Part shown: positions 1 to 8,458 of the stretch, one piece after another
How the letters are laid out: each line of letters opens with the position of its first letter
Position numbering within the stretch: position 1 is the stretch's first letter
Source: an uncultured Bacteroidaceae bacterium
GTDB lineage: Bacteria; Bacteroidota; Bacteroidia; Bacteroidales; Bacteroidaceae
Assembly (NCBI GenBank): GCA_934394435.1
Contig: CAKRRN010000005.1
Location: 1-64,000, forward strand
Length of the DNA stretch: 64,000 nt
Direction of reading: 5' to 3'
Made by a program: the position numbers and the translations under genes
The notes under the pieces: generated by a model
What the model was told of the DNA's origin: nothing
The model's database searches: none
Seen by the model: only the letters and a program-made list of their open reading frames with translations

Positions 1-29
1 CCGTCGATGGCTATCACAATTTTCTTCAT
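1..29 (-). CDS. Start of a leftward gene, possibly cytidylate kinase (partial)
   Basis: Only the first nine codons and part of the tenth are inside the window; they read MKKIVIAIDG on the minus strand. Bacteroidota cytidylate kinases commonly begin in this way, with the P-loop following at once, so this may be the host cmk gene beside the prophage. Ten residues cannot prove it; an RNase H-like or another kinase-like protein could begin similarly. It lies 31 bases downstream of the next leftward gene. Confidence 0.25.
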
Positions 30-60
30 ATTGTTCTAAGTCGTTGATTTACAATTATTT

Positions 61-375
61 TTATTTAGCTTCTATAAAATCCGACAATAATTCGGCTCGT
101 GTTGGACACCCAAGATGTATCATCGATGCGAGTTGAGCAACATCATCAAGAGTGCGGTCTATGGTCGTTTCGTCGTAGTGAGGACACTCCAAAACCCCGA
201 CCTTGTCGGCATATTGATACACTTCAGCGAATAGCTTCGCTTTTTCCTTGTCTGTATGAGGAACCGTCTCGGGCATACAAATGAGTAGCTTGCATCCCCA
301 TCCCTCCAAAGCAGAGGAGAGGCGGCACTTGCCACCCTCCCATCTGCAACTGCATTTTCGTACTAATTCTGTCAT
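61..375 (-). CDS. Cysteine-rich small protein of unknown function
   Basis: A 104-residue protein that I do not recognise. The N-terminal third holds five cysteines (around residues 8-33) and there are two more further on, which could bind a metal. The rest looks helical and acidic. It lies downstream of, and in the same direction as, the repressor candidate at 422-916, so it may share its transcript and be expressed in the lysogen; equally it could be host DNA at the prophage edge. No signal peptide or membrane segment is visible. Confidence 0.55.
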   Translation of the reverse strand: MTELVRKCSCRWEGGKCRLSSALEGWGCKLLICMPETVPHTDKEKAKLFAEVYQYADKVGVLECPHYDETTIDRTLDDVAQLASMIHLGCPTRAELLSDFIEAK

Positions 376-421
376 AGATGTAACGACAACTTGTTAGCAA
401 CTATATTATATAAGGTATCGG

Positions 422-916
422 TCAGTCTTTTTTGAAACCGAGGGCAGCTTCTTTCTGCTCCAGTACGATTTCTCTCTTGGCCAACTCGATTTCCTTATCC
501 ATTAGCTCACGCTCCTTAGCGAGAAGTTTCTGCATCTTCTCCTCGACAGCCTTGTCTTTGTCTGACACCTGCTTGGAGAGGTCAAGAACCTTGTTGAGCA
601 TTTTGGCAATCTCGTCTTGTGAGGCGATGTTCGCGCCTATGGTATTGTCAAGGTCCAACGGTTTGTTGGATGACATCACCGAACCTTCTCCAGTATAGAG
701 ATAGGTCTTGTTGATAGACGGGAACGCCTGACAAATCATGTTCACGACACCAGGGTTGAATTTCTTGGTGCGTCCACGTTGCAAGTCAAAAATTCGCTGA
801 TAGGCAATACCGGTGGCTGTCGCGAACGAAGGGGCGTTCATCCCCAGTTCCTTGAGAACGTTAGCGATAATCTCTCTCGCGTTCACGTTCTTCTCTACTT
901 TTTCACTTTCTTTCAT
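422..916 (-). CDS. XRE-type helix-turn-helix protein, candidate prophage repressor
   Basis: A 164-residue protein with an N-terminal DNA-binding region (about residues 12-70): a helix-turn-helix around PSFATATGIAYQRIFDLQRG is followed by a segment typical of Bacteroidota phage repressors (NPGVVNMICQAFPSINKTYL). Residues 100-155 are a long, highly charged coiled coil, probably for oligomerisation. It is transcribed leftward, away from the whole rightward early operon, with a 200-base divergent control region between them; this is the usual position of a lysogeny repressor. It is the leading candidate to bind the dispersed GCAAATAAGATAA sites, but nothing in the sequence proves that pairing. 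It has no visible peptidase domain of the LexA/CI type. Confidence 0.75.
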   Translation of the reverse strand: MKESEKVEKNVNAREIIANVLKELGMNAPSFATATGIAYQRIFDLQRGRTKKFNPGVVNMICQAFPSINKTYLYTGEGSVMSSNKPLDLDNTIGANIASQDEIAKMLNKVLDLSKQVSDKDKAVEEKMQKLLAKERELMDKEIELAKREIVLEQKEAALGFKKD

Positions 917-985
917 CTGTTCTTACCTTATTAATATGTGAATAACTAAGCCGTCGTGTTTATCACACAGCACGGAAAATTTTTC

Positions 986-1037
986 TTGCAAAAATGATTA
1001 TTTTTCTTGCGTAATTGATAAGTTTTGATTATCTTTG
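986..1037 (+). promoter_or_regulatory. Early rightward promoter with two operator variants
   Basis: A sigma-ABfr-type promoter: TTG at 1007-1009, exactly 20 bases, then TATCTTTG at 1030-1037. Two variants of the repeated operator lie here, TTGCAAAAATGATTA at 986-1000 and TTGCGTAATTGATAA at 1007-1021. They are 21 bases apart (two helical turns), not 33 as in the later cassettes. This is the divergent control region between the repressor and the early operon, so it is the most likely lysis-lysogeny switch. Confidence 0.8.
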
Positions 1038-1090
1038 CAATGGAAATAATAATAATAACAATACAAAAGTACGGGATTTATCCCGAAAAT

Positions 1091-1102
1091 GCAAATAAGA
1101 TA
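1091..1102 (+). promoter_or_regulatory. Operator-like site in the early leader
   Basis: GCAAATAAGATA followed by T, one base short of the exact 13-base operator. It lies about 50 bases downstream of the early promoter and 20 bases before the first ATG, in the transcribed leader. Confidence 0.6.
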
Positions 1103-1122
1103 TATACCTAAAAGTAACAATT

Positions 1123-1221
1123 ATGGTAGTAATGACGATTTACCACAAGAATGACAGTGCGTTTCTCCGAGTTGCGGAGAGCGCCTGTCGCCCGAAAGGA
1201 GGCAAGTATGGAGAACTGTGA
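1123..1221 (+). CDS. Possible 32-residue first early peptide
   Basis: A short reading frame beginning MVVMTIYHKNDS at the first ATG after the early promoter, with a leader resembling those of the cassette genes (ends AACAATTATGG). It ends 14 bases inside the next gene, whose Shine-Dalgarno-like AAAGGAGG lies within it, so it may act as a translational-coupling leader. No family recognised. It could also be chance. Confidence 0.35.
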   Translation: MVVMTIYHKNDSAFLRVAESACRPKGGKYGEL

Positions 1222-1414
1222 TACAAGCGCACCTCTTACCAAGACCATCCGTGAGCTGGGTGTGGGCGATGCTGTGAAATTCCCCATTGAACGCCACGGC
1301 TCGGTAAAGGCTGTTGTCAGCCGATTGCGTTTGGAACAGATACGCATTGGCTGGAATGCGAGAGTTAATGTTGACTATGACAATTTTCAAGTAGAGGTAC
1401 GGAGGACGAAGTGA
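1208..1414 (+). CDS. Small early protein of unknown function
   Basis: I chose the ATG at 1208 (68 residues) because the sequence AAAGGAGG ends seven bases before it; an upstream in-frame ATG at 1151 would give 87 residues. The protein reads as one compact domain: TKTIRELGVGDAVKFPIERHG looks like a turn into beta strands and SVKAVVSRLRLEQ a helix. This family sits in front of LuxR-type regulators in Bacteroidota elements and may bind DNA, but its function is unknown. Its end overlaps the next gene by four bases (ATGA-type coupling). Confidence 0.65.
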   Translation: MENCDTSAPLTKTIRELGVGDAVKFPIERHGSVKAVVSRLRLEQIRIGWNARVNVDYDNFQVEVRRTK

Positions 1415-1761
1415 TGAAAGCTCTTAGTGATACGGAATTGGTTATAGCTGAATGGTATTGTCATGGATTGACCGACAAGGAAATTGCTGACGTACTTGAA
1501 AAACCAGTATGGACAATTCGTACCCACAAGAAGCACATCTACACGAAACTCGGTATCTCCACGACTCATGAGCTCGTGCTGTACATGGTATCAAGGCACT
1601 TTGAAAAGAATTGGGACTTGGGAGAAGTAAGGAGAAGAGGGCTTGCAGCCGTTCTTTGCATGCTGATGATAGTCCATATCCTTTTTACAGAGAACTCGGT
1701 TTTCTGCCGTGTGCCAAGACGAGCAAGAGCTGAGTATGTCGAGCGGAGGGCAGAGAAATGA
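1411..1761 (+). CDS. LuxR/GerE-type helix-turn-helix regulator with membrane segment
   Basis: A 116-residue protein. Residues 4-60 form a GerE-type DNA-binding domain: the LSDTELVIAEWYCHGLTDKEIA start, the recognition region TIRTHKKHIYTKLGI and the STTHELVLY end are all typical. There is no receiver or ligand-binding domain. Residues about 76-95 (GLAAVLCMLMIVHILF) are hydrophobic enough to be a membrane anchor, so the regulator may act at the membrane. It sits early in the rightward operon, overlapping both neighbours by four bases, which suggests an early transcription regulator. The target is not evident. Confidence 0.75.
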   Translation: MMKALSDTELVIAEWYCHGLTDKEIADVLEKPVWTIRTHKKHIYTKLGISTTHELVLYMVSRHFEKNWDLGEVRRRGLAAVLCMLMIVHILFTENSVFCRVPRRARAEYVERRAEK

Positions 1762-2012
1762 AGAACGAACTGAATATAATGGTTATGGTGCAGAAGTACA
1801 ACTCCATACTGAAAAGAATGGAAGGTTCGTGTTTCTCCTGGGCTATGGCAAAGAAGATTGTCGGTGGCGAGAAACGACTGATGCGACTAATGGAGGAAGA
1901 AAAGGTGCACGGCTTTAAGCCAGACGGAGCGCCAAACTCTCAGTGGAAGATAAATGCAGTGGAAGTCCTTGCCAATGTCAAGCCTATGACCGGAATTGTT
2001 AATCTTGCTTAA
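1758..2012 (+). CDS. Small protein, possible excisionase-like DNA-binding fold
   Basis: An 84-residue protein overlapping the preceding regulator by four bases. The stretch KKIVGGEKRLMRLMEEEKVHG followed by KPDGAPNSQWKINAVEVLANV resembles winged-helix proteins of the MerR/excisionase type, in which a W-x-I motif follows the wing. The match is by eye and weak. No other domain is visible. Its place in the early regulator cluster fits a small DNA-binding protein. From its stop to 2150 there are 138 bases with no feature that I can support. Confidence 0.5.
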   Translation: MKNELNIMVMVQKYNSILKRMEGSCFSWAMAKKIVGGEKRLMRLMEEEKVHGFKPDGAPNSQWKINAVEVLANVKPMTGIVNLA

Positions 2013-2150
2013 AAGCAGGAAACAAGACAGGTCTTTGGTCGAAAAACGGCTGCTGTCGCACCAAAAATCAGCGTACAAACGCATATTATCAATTTTACCG
2101 AAAACTTATCATTTTAACGATTTATAAACATAAATGTAATTATTCAAATT

Positions 2151-3179
2151 ATGGGACTCATTAAGAAACCAAACGAATTGGACGTAAACGTCCGTATCAA
2201 GATGTTAGTTTATGGTCAGCCTGGTTCTGGCAAGACCACAATGGCGCTCAGTGCTCCAAAGCCGTTGCTTATCGACTTTGATGGAGGTATCAACCGTGTT
2301 GATTACGAGTTCATCAAGGACACCGTGCAGGTCCAGAACTACGCAGACATTCTCAACCTCCTCAACAACGAGGATTTGTCTGACTACGAGACACTGGTCA
2401 TTGACACTGGTGGCAAGCTGCTCGACTCGATGGCAGAATATCTTATCGCGAGCAACCCACGACTTGGAAAGCGTAACGGTTCTTTGACGCTTGAGGGCTA
2501 TGGTGTCCGTAAGGTGGAGTTCACTCAGTTGCTCAAGCTCATCAACTCTAAGAAAAAGCACGTTGTCTTTGTTGCTCACCGAACAACCGAGAAGAATGGC
2601 GAGGATGTTCGTTATGTTCCTCTATTCGGTGGTTCCAACTACGACTCGTTGGCTACAGAACTTGACCTCGTTGGTTACCTCGTTGCTGAAGGTAACCGTC
2701 GTATCATCACCTTTGACCCTTGTCAGCAGTCCGAGGGCAAGAACACCTGCAACTTGCCGGCGCAGATGGATGTTCCTTACTTGAAGAACGACAAGCGTGA
2801 GATTGTTGGCTGTAACGATTTCCTTGAGAAGCAGGTATTCAAGCGCTATATCGACCGCCTGAAGGAACGCTCTGTTGAGGGCGAGACATACAAGCATCTT
2901 ATCGTAGAGATTGAGAAGGACATCGCAGCCATCGAGACTGCAGAAGATGCGACCGCCTATATTAAAAAGGTGGAGGAGTACAAGCATGTCGGCAACTCTA
3001 AGGCTATAGCCCGAAATAAGTTTGTGGCACGCACAAAGGAGCTTGGCTTGACATTTGACACCAAGACGAAGACATACTCTGCTCCTGTCGAGGATACCAA
3101 GGAAGAGTCTGCACCTACAGCAGAACCAACTAACGAGGAGGGCAAGAACAATGAACAATCAGCAAGCGACAACGCATAA
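2151..3179 (+). CDS. Sak4-like phage recombinase (AAA_24/RecA-like ATPase)
   Basis: A 342-residue P-loop ATPase. Walker A is GQPGSGKTT at residues 22-30, Walker B is YETLVIDTGG near residue 85, and the LLIDFDGGINRVD segment is characteristic of the AAA_24 family. Phage members, known as Sak4, are RecA-core proteins that anneal or pair single-stranded DNA with SSB help. The C-terminal 60 residues are low-complexity and acidic, as is common in ssDNA-handling proteins. It is followed at once by an exonuclease and an SSB-like protein, forming a recombination module. The exonuclease gene starts 29 bases inside its 3' end. Confidence 0.85.
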   Translation: MGLIKKPNELDVNVRIKMLVYGQPGSGKTTMALSAPKPLLIDFDGGINRVDYEFIKDTVQVQNYADILNLLNNEDLSDYETLVIDTGGKLLDSMAEYLIASNPRLGKRNGSLTLEGYGVRKVEFTQLLKLINSKKKHVVFVAHRTTEKNGEDVRYVPLFGGSNYDSLATELDLVGYLVAEGNRRIITFDPCQQSEGKNTCNLPAQMDVPYLKNDKREIVGCNDFLEKQVFKRYIDRLKERSVEGETYKHLIVEIEKDIAAIETAEDATAYIKKVEEYKHVGNSKAIARNKFVARTKELGLTFDTKTKTYSAPVEDTKEESAPTAEPTNEEGKNNEQSASDNA

Positions 3180-4047
3180 GCACTATTCCGCTTATGCAAC
3201 GCTTCTTGACAGCTTCCAGTCCTATCTCGATGCGGAGAAGACCTACTATAAATACTTCACTTCCGAAAATCCGAGCGTGACGGTTGATGAATGGTGCGAT
3301 AAAATGTATATTGACCTAATCAACAAAATCAATCGAGTTCCGTTTACGAGTGAAGCAGCAGATAGAGGTACTGCCTTCAACGAGCTTGTGGATGCGCTGA
3401 TCAAGAAGCCGCTTGCCGAACGAGTTAAGGAAGACGACATGGAGAGTGAGAACATCACATTCCGTGTTGTCCTCCTCCAAATCAAAGGCAGGCGAAAGAC
3501 CGACCCGATAACCGAGCGATACGCTTATGAGGTTGTCTTTGACCCCGATATGGTTCAGAGAGAGCGATACGCTGGCTTAAAGGACGAGGAGAAGCCTCAA
3601 CTACGAGAGCCACAGACCTTCAACTTCTTCAAGGATGTAACTGACGAGTTCGTGACATACTACGAGGGCGCTCTACCACAAGTGTTTGTCAAAGGTACGC
3701 TTGAGACACATTTCGGAACGATAGACCTTTATGGCTACGCAGACGAACTGCTTCCGTTCTCTTGTCACGACATCAAGACTACGAAGAACTACCATAGCGG
3801 TAACTTCAAGGAACATTGGCAGCACATCGTCTATCCGTTCTGTTTGAAACAAATGGGAATGGATATTAGCCACTTTGAGTACAATGTGACTAATTTCAAG
3901 GAGACATTCTCCGAGGTGTATGTGTTTGAGGAAGAACGTGACATTCCAAAATTGCGTGACATCTGCGAGCGATTTATCCAATTTGTGGAGACGAACCGTG
4001 ATGTTATCACTGATACCAAGGTTTTTAAATCATTAAACGACAGATAA
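3151..4047 (+). CDS. PD-(D/E)XK exonuclease, RecB/Cas4-like
   Basis: I start it at the ATG at 3151 (298 residues); the in-frame extension upstream is a shadow of the recombinase gene. The nuclease signature is clear: a conserved RGTAFNELVD helix near residue 72, a FGTIDLYGYADELL strand carrying the metal-binding Asp, CHDIKTTK with the D/E-x-K core, and HWQHIVYPFCL, a QxxxY-type motif of RecB-family nucleases. It probably resects DNA ends to supply ssDNA to the Sak4-like annealer before it. No helicase domain is present, so it would act as a stand-alone phage exonuclease. Confidence 0.8.
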   Translation: MNNQQATTHKHYSAYATLLDSFQSYLDAEKTYYKYFTSENPSVTVDEWCDKMYIDLINKINRVPFTSEAADRGTAFNELVDALIKKPLAERVKEDDMESENITFRVVLLQIKGRRKTDPITERYAYEVVFDPDMVQRERYAGLKDEEKPQLREPQTFNFFKDVTDEFVTYYEGALPQVFVKGTLETHFGTIDLYGYADELLPFSCHDIKTTKNYHSGNFKEHWQHIVYPFCLKQMGMDISHFEYNVTNFKETFSEVYVFEEERDIPKLRDICERFIQFVETNRDVITDTKVFKSLNDR

Positions 4048-4049
4048 AA

Positions 4050-4487
4050 ATGGCAGATAATGTAAATGTAAAATTGGTTGGAAGCATGAACCTCGCCAAG
4101 CTGTTGGAGGCAGGTATAATGACCATCCAAGGTGCTACTTGCGCCAAACGGTGCTTTGTAAGTCCTCTCGAAGAAAATGACTTCTATGTCAAGGTTGAGG
4201 AAAAGACAGCGAGGGACGGAACAAAATATGTGGATAGAAAGTATTGCATCGGTGTGGAGATTTACGAGCTCCGTGAGCCAGACCAATATGGCAATACCCA
4301 CTACATGAAGCTATCCACGAGCAAGCAGTTCATCAACTCTCATACACAAGAGGAAGTTGATGCCAGAAACCATATATACCTCGGCAACCTCAAGCCGGTA
4401 GTAATCCCAAGCGGTAACCAGGCCTCTACGGTGGACGCTCCAGTTGCGCAAGCCGTGACACGAGAGGATGACGATCTTCCCTTCTAA
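4050..4487 (+). CDS. Single-stranded DNA-binding-like protein
   Basis: A 145-residue protein ending in DDDLPF, the acidic tip with terminal Phe that SSB proteins use to recruit partner enzymes. The body is beta-rich and divergent from bacterial SSB, so the call rests on the tail, the size and the position between the recombinase-exonuclease pair and the helicase. It probably coats ssDNA during replication and recombination. It ends two bases after the next ATG (TAATG). Confidence 0.65.
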   Translation: MADNVNVKLVGSMNLAKLLEAGIMTIQGATCAKRCFVSPLEENDFYVKVEEKTARDGTKYVDRKYCIGVEIYELREPDQYGNTHYMKLSTSKQFINSHTQEEVDARNHIYLGNLKPVVIPSGNQASTVDAPVAQAVTREDDDLPF

Positions 4488-4882
4488 TGGAGAAATTGTC
4501 GCTTGTAAAGAATGGCTACGAGGGGACGCAACTAAGTCGTTCCCTCGTAGATACCATCGAGAAACTGCCCGATGGCAAGTATAACATATACATCGTGAAG
4601 AAAGAATACGTTGCCTCTGTCCCGCAGACGCGCCTCTTTTGGATGTGGATGACGTATCTTGAACATTGGAGCGGAGAGTCAAGGGTGAAATGGCACGACC
4701 ATTACTGCCGTCTTTTCCTTGCTCCAGGACAACGGAGTACGAGAAGCATCAGCTCTGCTGCAATGACTCATTTCCTCAATCAGATACAAGCGGACGCTCT
4801 GACAGAATGGAATGTGATGCTTCCAGCTCCAGAAGACCAAGAGATTTATAACGATTTCGTATTAGAATACCAAAACAAGTAA
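4487..4882 (+). CDS. NinB-like recombination protein (tentative)
   Basis: A 131-residue protein whose middle (PQTRLFWMWMTYLEHWSG, then VKWHDHYCRLFL) resembles phage NinB/YbcN-type proteins, which bind ssDNA and help lambda recombination. It starts on the last base of the SSB-like stop codon. I cannot exclude a lineage-specific protein of unknown function. Confidence 0.45.
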   Translation: MEKLSLVKNGYEGTQLSRSLVDTIEKLPDGKYNIYIVKKEYVASVPQTRLFWMWMTYLEHWSGESRVKWHDHYCRLFLAPGQRSTRSISSAAMTHFLNQIQADALTEWNVMLPAPEDQEIYNDFVLEYQNK

Positions 4883-4886
4883 AATT

Positions 4887-5333
4887 ATGGATTTACAGTT
4901 ATTTCAAGACCTCGCCCCTGCCGAAAGAGAAGAAATGCTTGACGCACAGGCTGATGACGTGACAGAAGAGAACTACTTACAGCCGTACACCAACGCTGAG
5001 AAAGCCCAGCGTCGCGAAGAGTACGTTGCCCTCTCACTCGAAATGAAACAGATTACCGAGGAAGAGGACGAAATGAAGTCGCAGTTTAAGGAGCGCAAGG
5101 CTCCAGTCAAGAAGTGTATGGACACCGTTCTTGCCAATCTCAAGCAAGGCGGAGAGTATGTGAAGGGTAAGCTCTACCGAATTATAGACCAAGAAGAAAG
5201 AGTTGTTGGCTTCTATAATTCAAAAGGTGAGCTTGTAAGCCAACGCAAGGCGTTACCAAGCGAGTTGAACTCTCCAACGCTCTTCGGACAGGCACGCACC
5301 GTATCACTCAAGACAGGAACCCACGACAACTAA
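4887..5333 (+). CDS. Coiled-coil protein of unknown function
   Basis: A 148-residue hydrophilic protein. Residues 30-85 are strongly helical and charged (ALSLEMKQITEEEDEMKSQF), a likely coiled coil, followed by a small beta region (GKLYRIIDQEERVVGFYNSKG). It sits inside the recombination operon and may be an accessory factor. No family recognised with confidence. Confidence 0.6.
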   Translation: MDLQLFQDLAPAEREEMLDAQADDVTEENYLQPYTNAEKAQRREEYVALSLEMKQITEEEDEMKSQFKERKAPVKKCMDTVLANLKQGGEYVKGKLYRIIDQEERVVGFYNSKGELVSQRKALPSELNSPTLFGQARTVSLKTGTHDN

Positions 5334-5365
5334 CAAATATTATTCACTCACAAAAATTTTAAAAA

Positions 5366-6148
5366 ATGGAAGAGACAAAAGAAAAAGTAGTTTCAGTAAA
5401 CATCGGGAACTACACAGGTGAAAAACCAATCGAAGTAATTGTTCGCAAGGGCGAGGCAGCTAAGGCTGTCGATCCGTTACCTGAAAAGGAGCCGTTGTCA
5501 TGTAACCTCACCGGCACTATCGAAGCGCCTGCCAACTGGCTTGAGAAGCGTGCAGACAAGGTAGATGGTAAGGCAGTGTACGCTGTGGTGGACCGTGAGA
5601 AAATCTCCATCGGTCTCGTCGCGAATGAGACCGACGCACGCTACAAGCGTACAGTTGTCGGCCAGGCTGAGTTCTCTGATATCTACAATGCTTTCCGCAT
5701 CAATGTAGCCGATGGCTGGGAGCCGGCTAAACTTGGCCAGTTCATCCGTCTGCATCGCGCCTTGTTTGATGACAAGCAGAAGGCAACAGAAATGGTTGCG
5801 AAGCTGAAGAACTTCAAGGCAAAGGTAAACTCCAAGTTGGAGAAGCAGCAGGACCGCGACGGAAGCCGTGGCGTTGTTTATCAGCAAGCTGTCCAGAGTG
5901 ACCTACCGACCGATTTCAAGGTGAACATTCCTATCTTCAAGGGTAAGGAGAAGCAGCTTGTAGAAGTGGAGATTGACCACTACGTTCAAGGTGCTGATTG
6001 CTATCTGCAGCTGTTCTCACCCGAGGCGCTTGATGTCATCGAGGACAGCACCGACAACCTCCTCAATACGGAGATTGAGCGTTTGAAGACTGCGGTGCCC
6101 GATATTGTAATCATTGAGGGTGCTTTGAATGAGAACGGAATCAAGTAA
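5366..6148 (+). CDS. Conserved phage protein, possibly DUF2303/YfdQ-like
   Basis: A 260-residue protein. The order of segments resembles the DUF2303 (YfdQ) family found in phage recombination operons: a W/F-rich strand, WEPAKLGQFIRLHRALFDD, a lysine-rich helix, a Q/D-rich turn, then PIFKGKEKQLVEVEIDHYV. The function of that family is unknown. Its place directly before the helicase suggests a replication or recombination role. The match is by eye. Confidence 0.55.
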   Translation: MEETKEKVVSVNIGNYTGEKPIEVIVRKGEAAKAVDPLPEKEPLSCNLTGTIEAPANWLEKRADKVDGKAVYAVVDREKISIGLVANETDARYKRTVVGQAEFSDIYNAFRINVADGWEPAKLGQFIRLHRALFDDKQKATEMVAKLKNFKAKVNSKLEKQQDRDGSRGVVYQQAVQSDLPTDFKVNIPIFKGKEKQLVEVEIDHYVQGADCYLQLFSPEALDVIEDSTDNLLNTEIERLKTAVPDIVIIEGALNENGIK

Positions 6149-6151
6149 TCA

Positions 6152-8458
6152 ATGGGGTACGTTCTTAGGGATTACCAAGTAAAAGCGAGTGATGCCGCTG
6201 TGAAATTCTTCAATGACAAGAAGAACGAGCGCAACGGTATCCTCGTGCTGCCTACAGGCTGCCACGCGAAAGGCACAAGGATTATATGTGCCGATGGTTC
6301 GCTGAAGCCAGTAGAAGACGTCGTTGTGGGTGATAGACTCCTCGGGGTAAAAGGGTATAGAAAAGTACTAAGATTACACCGAGGGGAGGATGATATGTAT
6401 AAGATTGTGCCCAAGAAAGGCGACCCTTTCATTGTTAACAAAGGTCATATCTTGCATCTGTACAAGACTAATGAGGGGAAGAACTACCCAAGTTGTCAGC
6501 CTCGCTACGACGATATAACTGTTGGTGACTACCTTACAAAAAGTGCAAACTATAAGCATCTGCACAAATTGGTAAGTGTAGGTCTGTGCAATTTTTTGTC
6601 TAACTCAAAGCTTGAAGTGGAACCTTATATGTTAGGGCTTCTTCTCGGTGATGGTTATATAAAAAATGGGGGTGTAAACATAACAACCATGCGGCAAGAA
6701 GTTAGAAACTATATTTATGAGTACGCTGATAAGTATGGGTATTCAATCCGCGACGACTTTAAGGGAGGTGATAATAAAGCACATACTTATCACATAGTCT
6801 CCCGAAAAGGTAATGTCGGACTGATGAAAGAACGGCTTGTAAAGATTGGAGTATATGGTAAGACTGCTGAAAATAAATACATTCCTGTACAGTACCTTTC
6901 AGCTTCAGTAGAGCAGAGACTTGAACTTTTAGCTGGTTTGTTAGATACAGATTCGTATTATAGCGAAAGCAAAAACTATCATGAGTATTGTACTAAATCT
7001 ACACAATTATCCAACGACGTTCTGTTCCTATGTCGTTCATTAGGATTCATGTGTATTAGGAAATCAAAGGTAGTCAATAAAGTAACTTATTATAGACTCT
7101 CGATATCTGGCGACCTTGACATTATACCTAACAAGGTAGAGATTAGAAAGGGTAAAAAGCGTAAGCAAAAGAAATCGGTACTCTTTACAGGCTTTGATGT
7201 CGAATATGTCGGCAAGGGCGAGTATTATGGTTTTACATTGGATGGTGACCACTTGTATTGTGACGAACAGTTCTTCATCCACCACAATAGTGGTAAATCC
7301 TTAATCATAGCTGACATAACAAGCAAGCTAAGGAGTAATGTTCTGGTGCTCCAGCCGAGCAAGGAAATATTAAAGCAGAACTATGCCAAATACAGAAGTT
7401 ACGGCTTGGATAACTGCTCGATATACTCTGCCAGCTTCAACAGCAAGGAGATTAGCGAGGTGACATTTGCGACAATCGGCTCAATCATGGCACACATTGA
7501 TGACTTTGACCATTTCAAAGCTATCATCATTGATGAGTGTCATGGTGTTAATCCAGTAGAAGGACAATATGCGACCTTCATCAGAAAGGTTAAGCGTAAA
7601 GTTCTTGGCTTGACAGCCACCCCTTATAGACTTGCAACAGCACAAGGCATAGAGACCAAAGACAAGGGCTTTATGCCCAATGGGTCATATAAGACATCGG
7701 ACTATTTCATTGATGATTTTCATCCAATGCCTGGCGTTACTCTTAAAAATGCTTGTATCTTAAAGTTCATCACGCGAACCAGACCAAGAATATTCCATGA
7801 TGTGCTTTATGAGGTAAGCATACAAACTTTGCTTCAAAGAGGCTATCTCGCCAATCTGCGCTATTTCGATATGACAACAATCGACACGAGCAGGGTGAAG
7901 CGCAACTCCACTGGTCGTGACTACGACGAGCAGTCGCTTTCTGAGGAGTTTTCTCGATGTGGACTTGGTAATCAGCTGTCCGACATAGTCAAGAGGCTCC
8001 TACACCCCAAGAATGGCGTTCCTCGCAAAGGAATACTTGTGTTCACCCAATTCATCACAGAGAGCGAACAGCTTGCAAGAGAAGTAGAGGGTGTGGCAGT
8101 GGTTACTGGAGCGACAAAGAGTAAAGAGCGAGACCGCATACTGGAAGATTTCAAGAGTGGCAAGATTAAAGTGCTGGCCAACGTAGGTGTTTTGACTACT
8201 GGCTTTGATTATCCTGAGCTTGACACTGTTGTAATGGCTCGACCAACTATGTCGCTTGCTATGTGGTATCAGATTGTTGGAAGAGCGATCCGTCCTTTTG
8301 AGGGCAAAGACGGTTGGATTGTTGACCTTGGCGAGAATATCAAACGCTTTGGCAAGGTTGGCGATTTGACCTTGAGAGAAGATAAGCCTGGACAATACTA
8401 CATCAGTGGTGTTGTGAACGGTCAGTATAAACCTTTAACCAACGTATATTTTTATTAA
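6152..8458 (+). CDS. Superfamily 2 DNA helicase, interrupted by an intein
   Basis: 768 residues as translated; removing the intein (residues 37-379) leaves a 425-residue SF2 helicase. Extein motifs in order: LRDYQVKA (Q-like motif), Walker A rebuilt at the splice as LPTG|SGKS, IIIDECHG (DEAH-type box), LGLTATPYR (motif III), VLTTGFDYPELDTVV (motif V) and QIVGRAIRPF (motif VI). This is the UvsW/RAD3-like phage type, probably acting on forks or recombination intermediates. The start codon follows the previous stop by three bases, and the stop overlaps the next ATG (TAATG). Without splicing the P-loop is split, so splicing should be needed for activity. Confidence 0.9.
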   Translation: MGYVLRDYQVKASDAAVKFFNDKKNERNGILVLPTGCHAKGTRIICADGSLKPVEDVVVGDRLLGVKGYRKVLRLHRGEDDMYKIVPKKGDPFIVNKGHILHLYKTNEGKNYPSCQPRYDDITVGDYLTKSANYKHLHKLVSVGLCNFLSNSKLEVEPYMLGLLLGDGYIKNGGVNITTMRQEVRNYIYEYADKYGYSIRDDFKGGDNKAHTYHIVSRKGNVGLMKERLVKIGVYGKTAENKYIPVQYLSASVEQRLELLAGLLDTDSYYSESKNYHEYCTKSTQLSNDVLFLCRSLGFMCIRKSKVVNKVTYYRLSISGDLDIIPNKVEIRKGKKRKQKKSVLFTGFDVEYVGKGEYYGFTLDGDHLYCDEQFFIHHNSGKSLIIADITSKLRSNVLVLQPSKEILKQNYAKYRSYGLDNCSIYSASFNSKEISEVTFATIGSIMAHIDDFDHFKAIIIDECHGVNPVEGQYATFIRKVKRKVLGLTATPYRLATAQGIETKDKGFMPNGSYKTSDYFIDDFHPMPGVTLKNACILKFITRTRPRIFHDVLYEVSIQTLLQRGYLANLRYFDMTTIDTSRVKRNSTGRDYDEQSLSEEFSRCGLGNQLSDIVKRLLHPKNGVPRKGILVFTQFITESEQLAREVEGVAVVTGATKSKERDRILEDFKSGKIKVLANVGVLTTGFDYPELDTVVMARPTMSLAMWYQIVGRAIRPFEGKDGWIVDLGENIKRFGKVGDLTLREDKPGQYYISGVVNGQYKPLTNVYFY
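6260..7288 (+). mobile_element. Intein with LAGLIDADG-type homing endonuclease in the helicase P-loop
   Basis: 343 residues inserted between G and S of the helicase Walker A motif. It begins with Cys (CHAKGTRIICADG), continues with a typical block A/B region (VVVGDRLLG, then NKGHILHL), and ends FFIHHN before Ser as the first C-extein residue; a terminal HN and a following nucleophile are what protein splicing needs. The centre has two LAGLIDADG-like helices, LGLLLGDGY and LLAGLLDTDS, each keeping its Asp, so the endonuclease may be active. The DNA looks more A+T-rich than the flanking helicase, which fits recent transfer. Confidence 0.92.
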
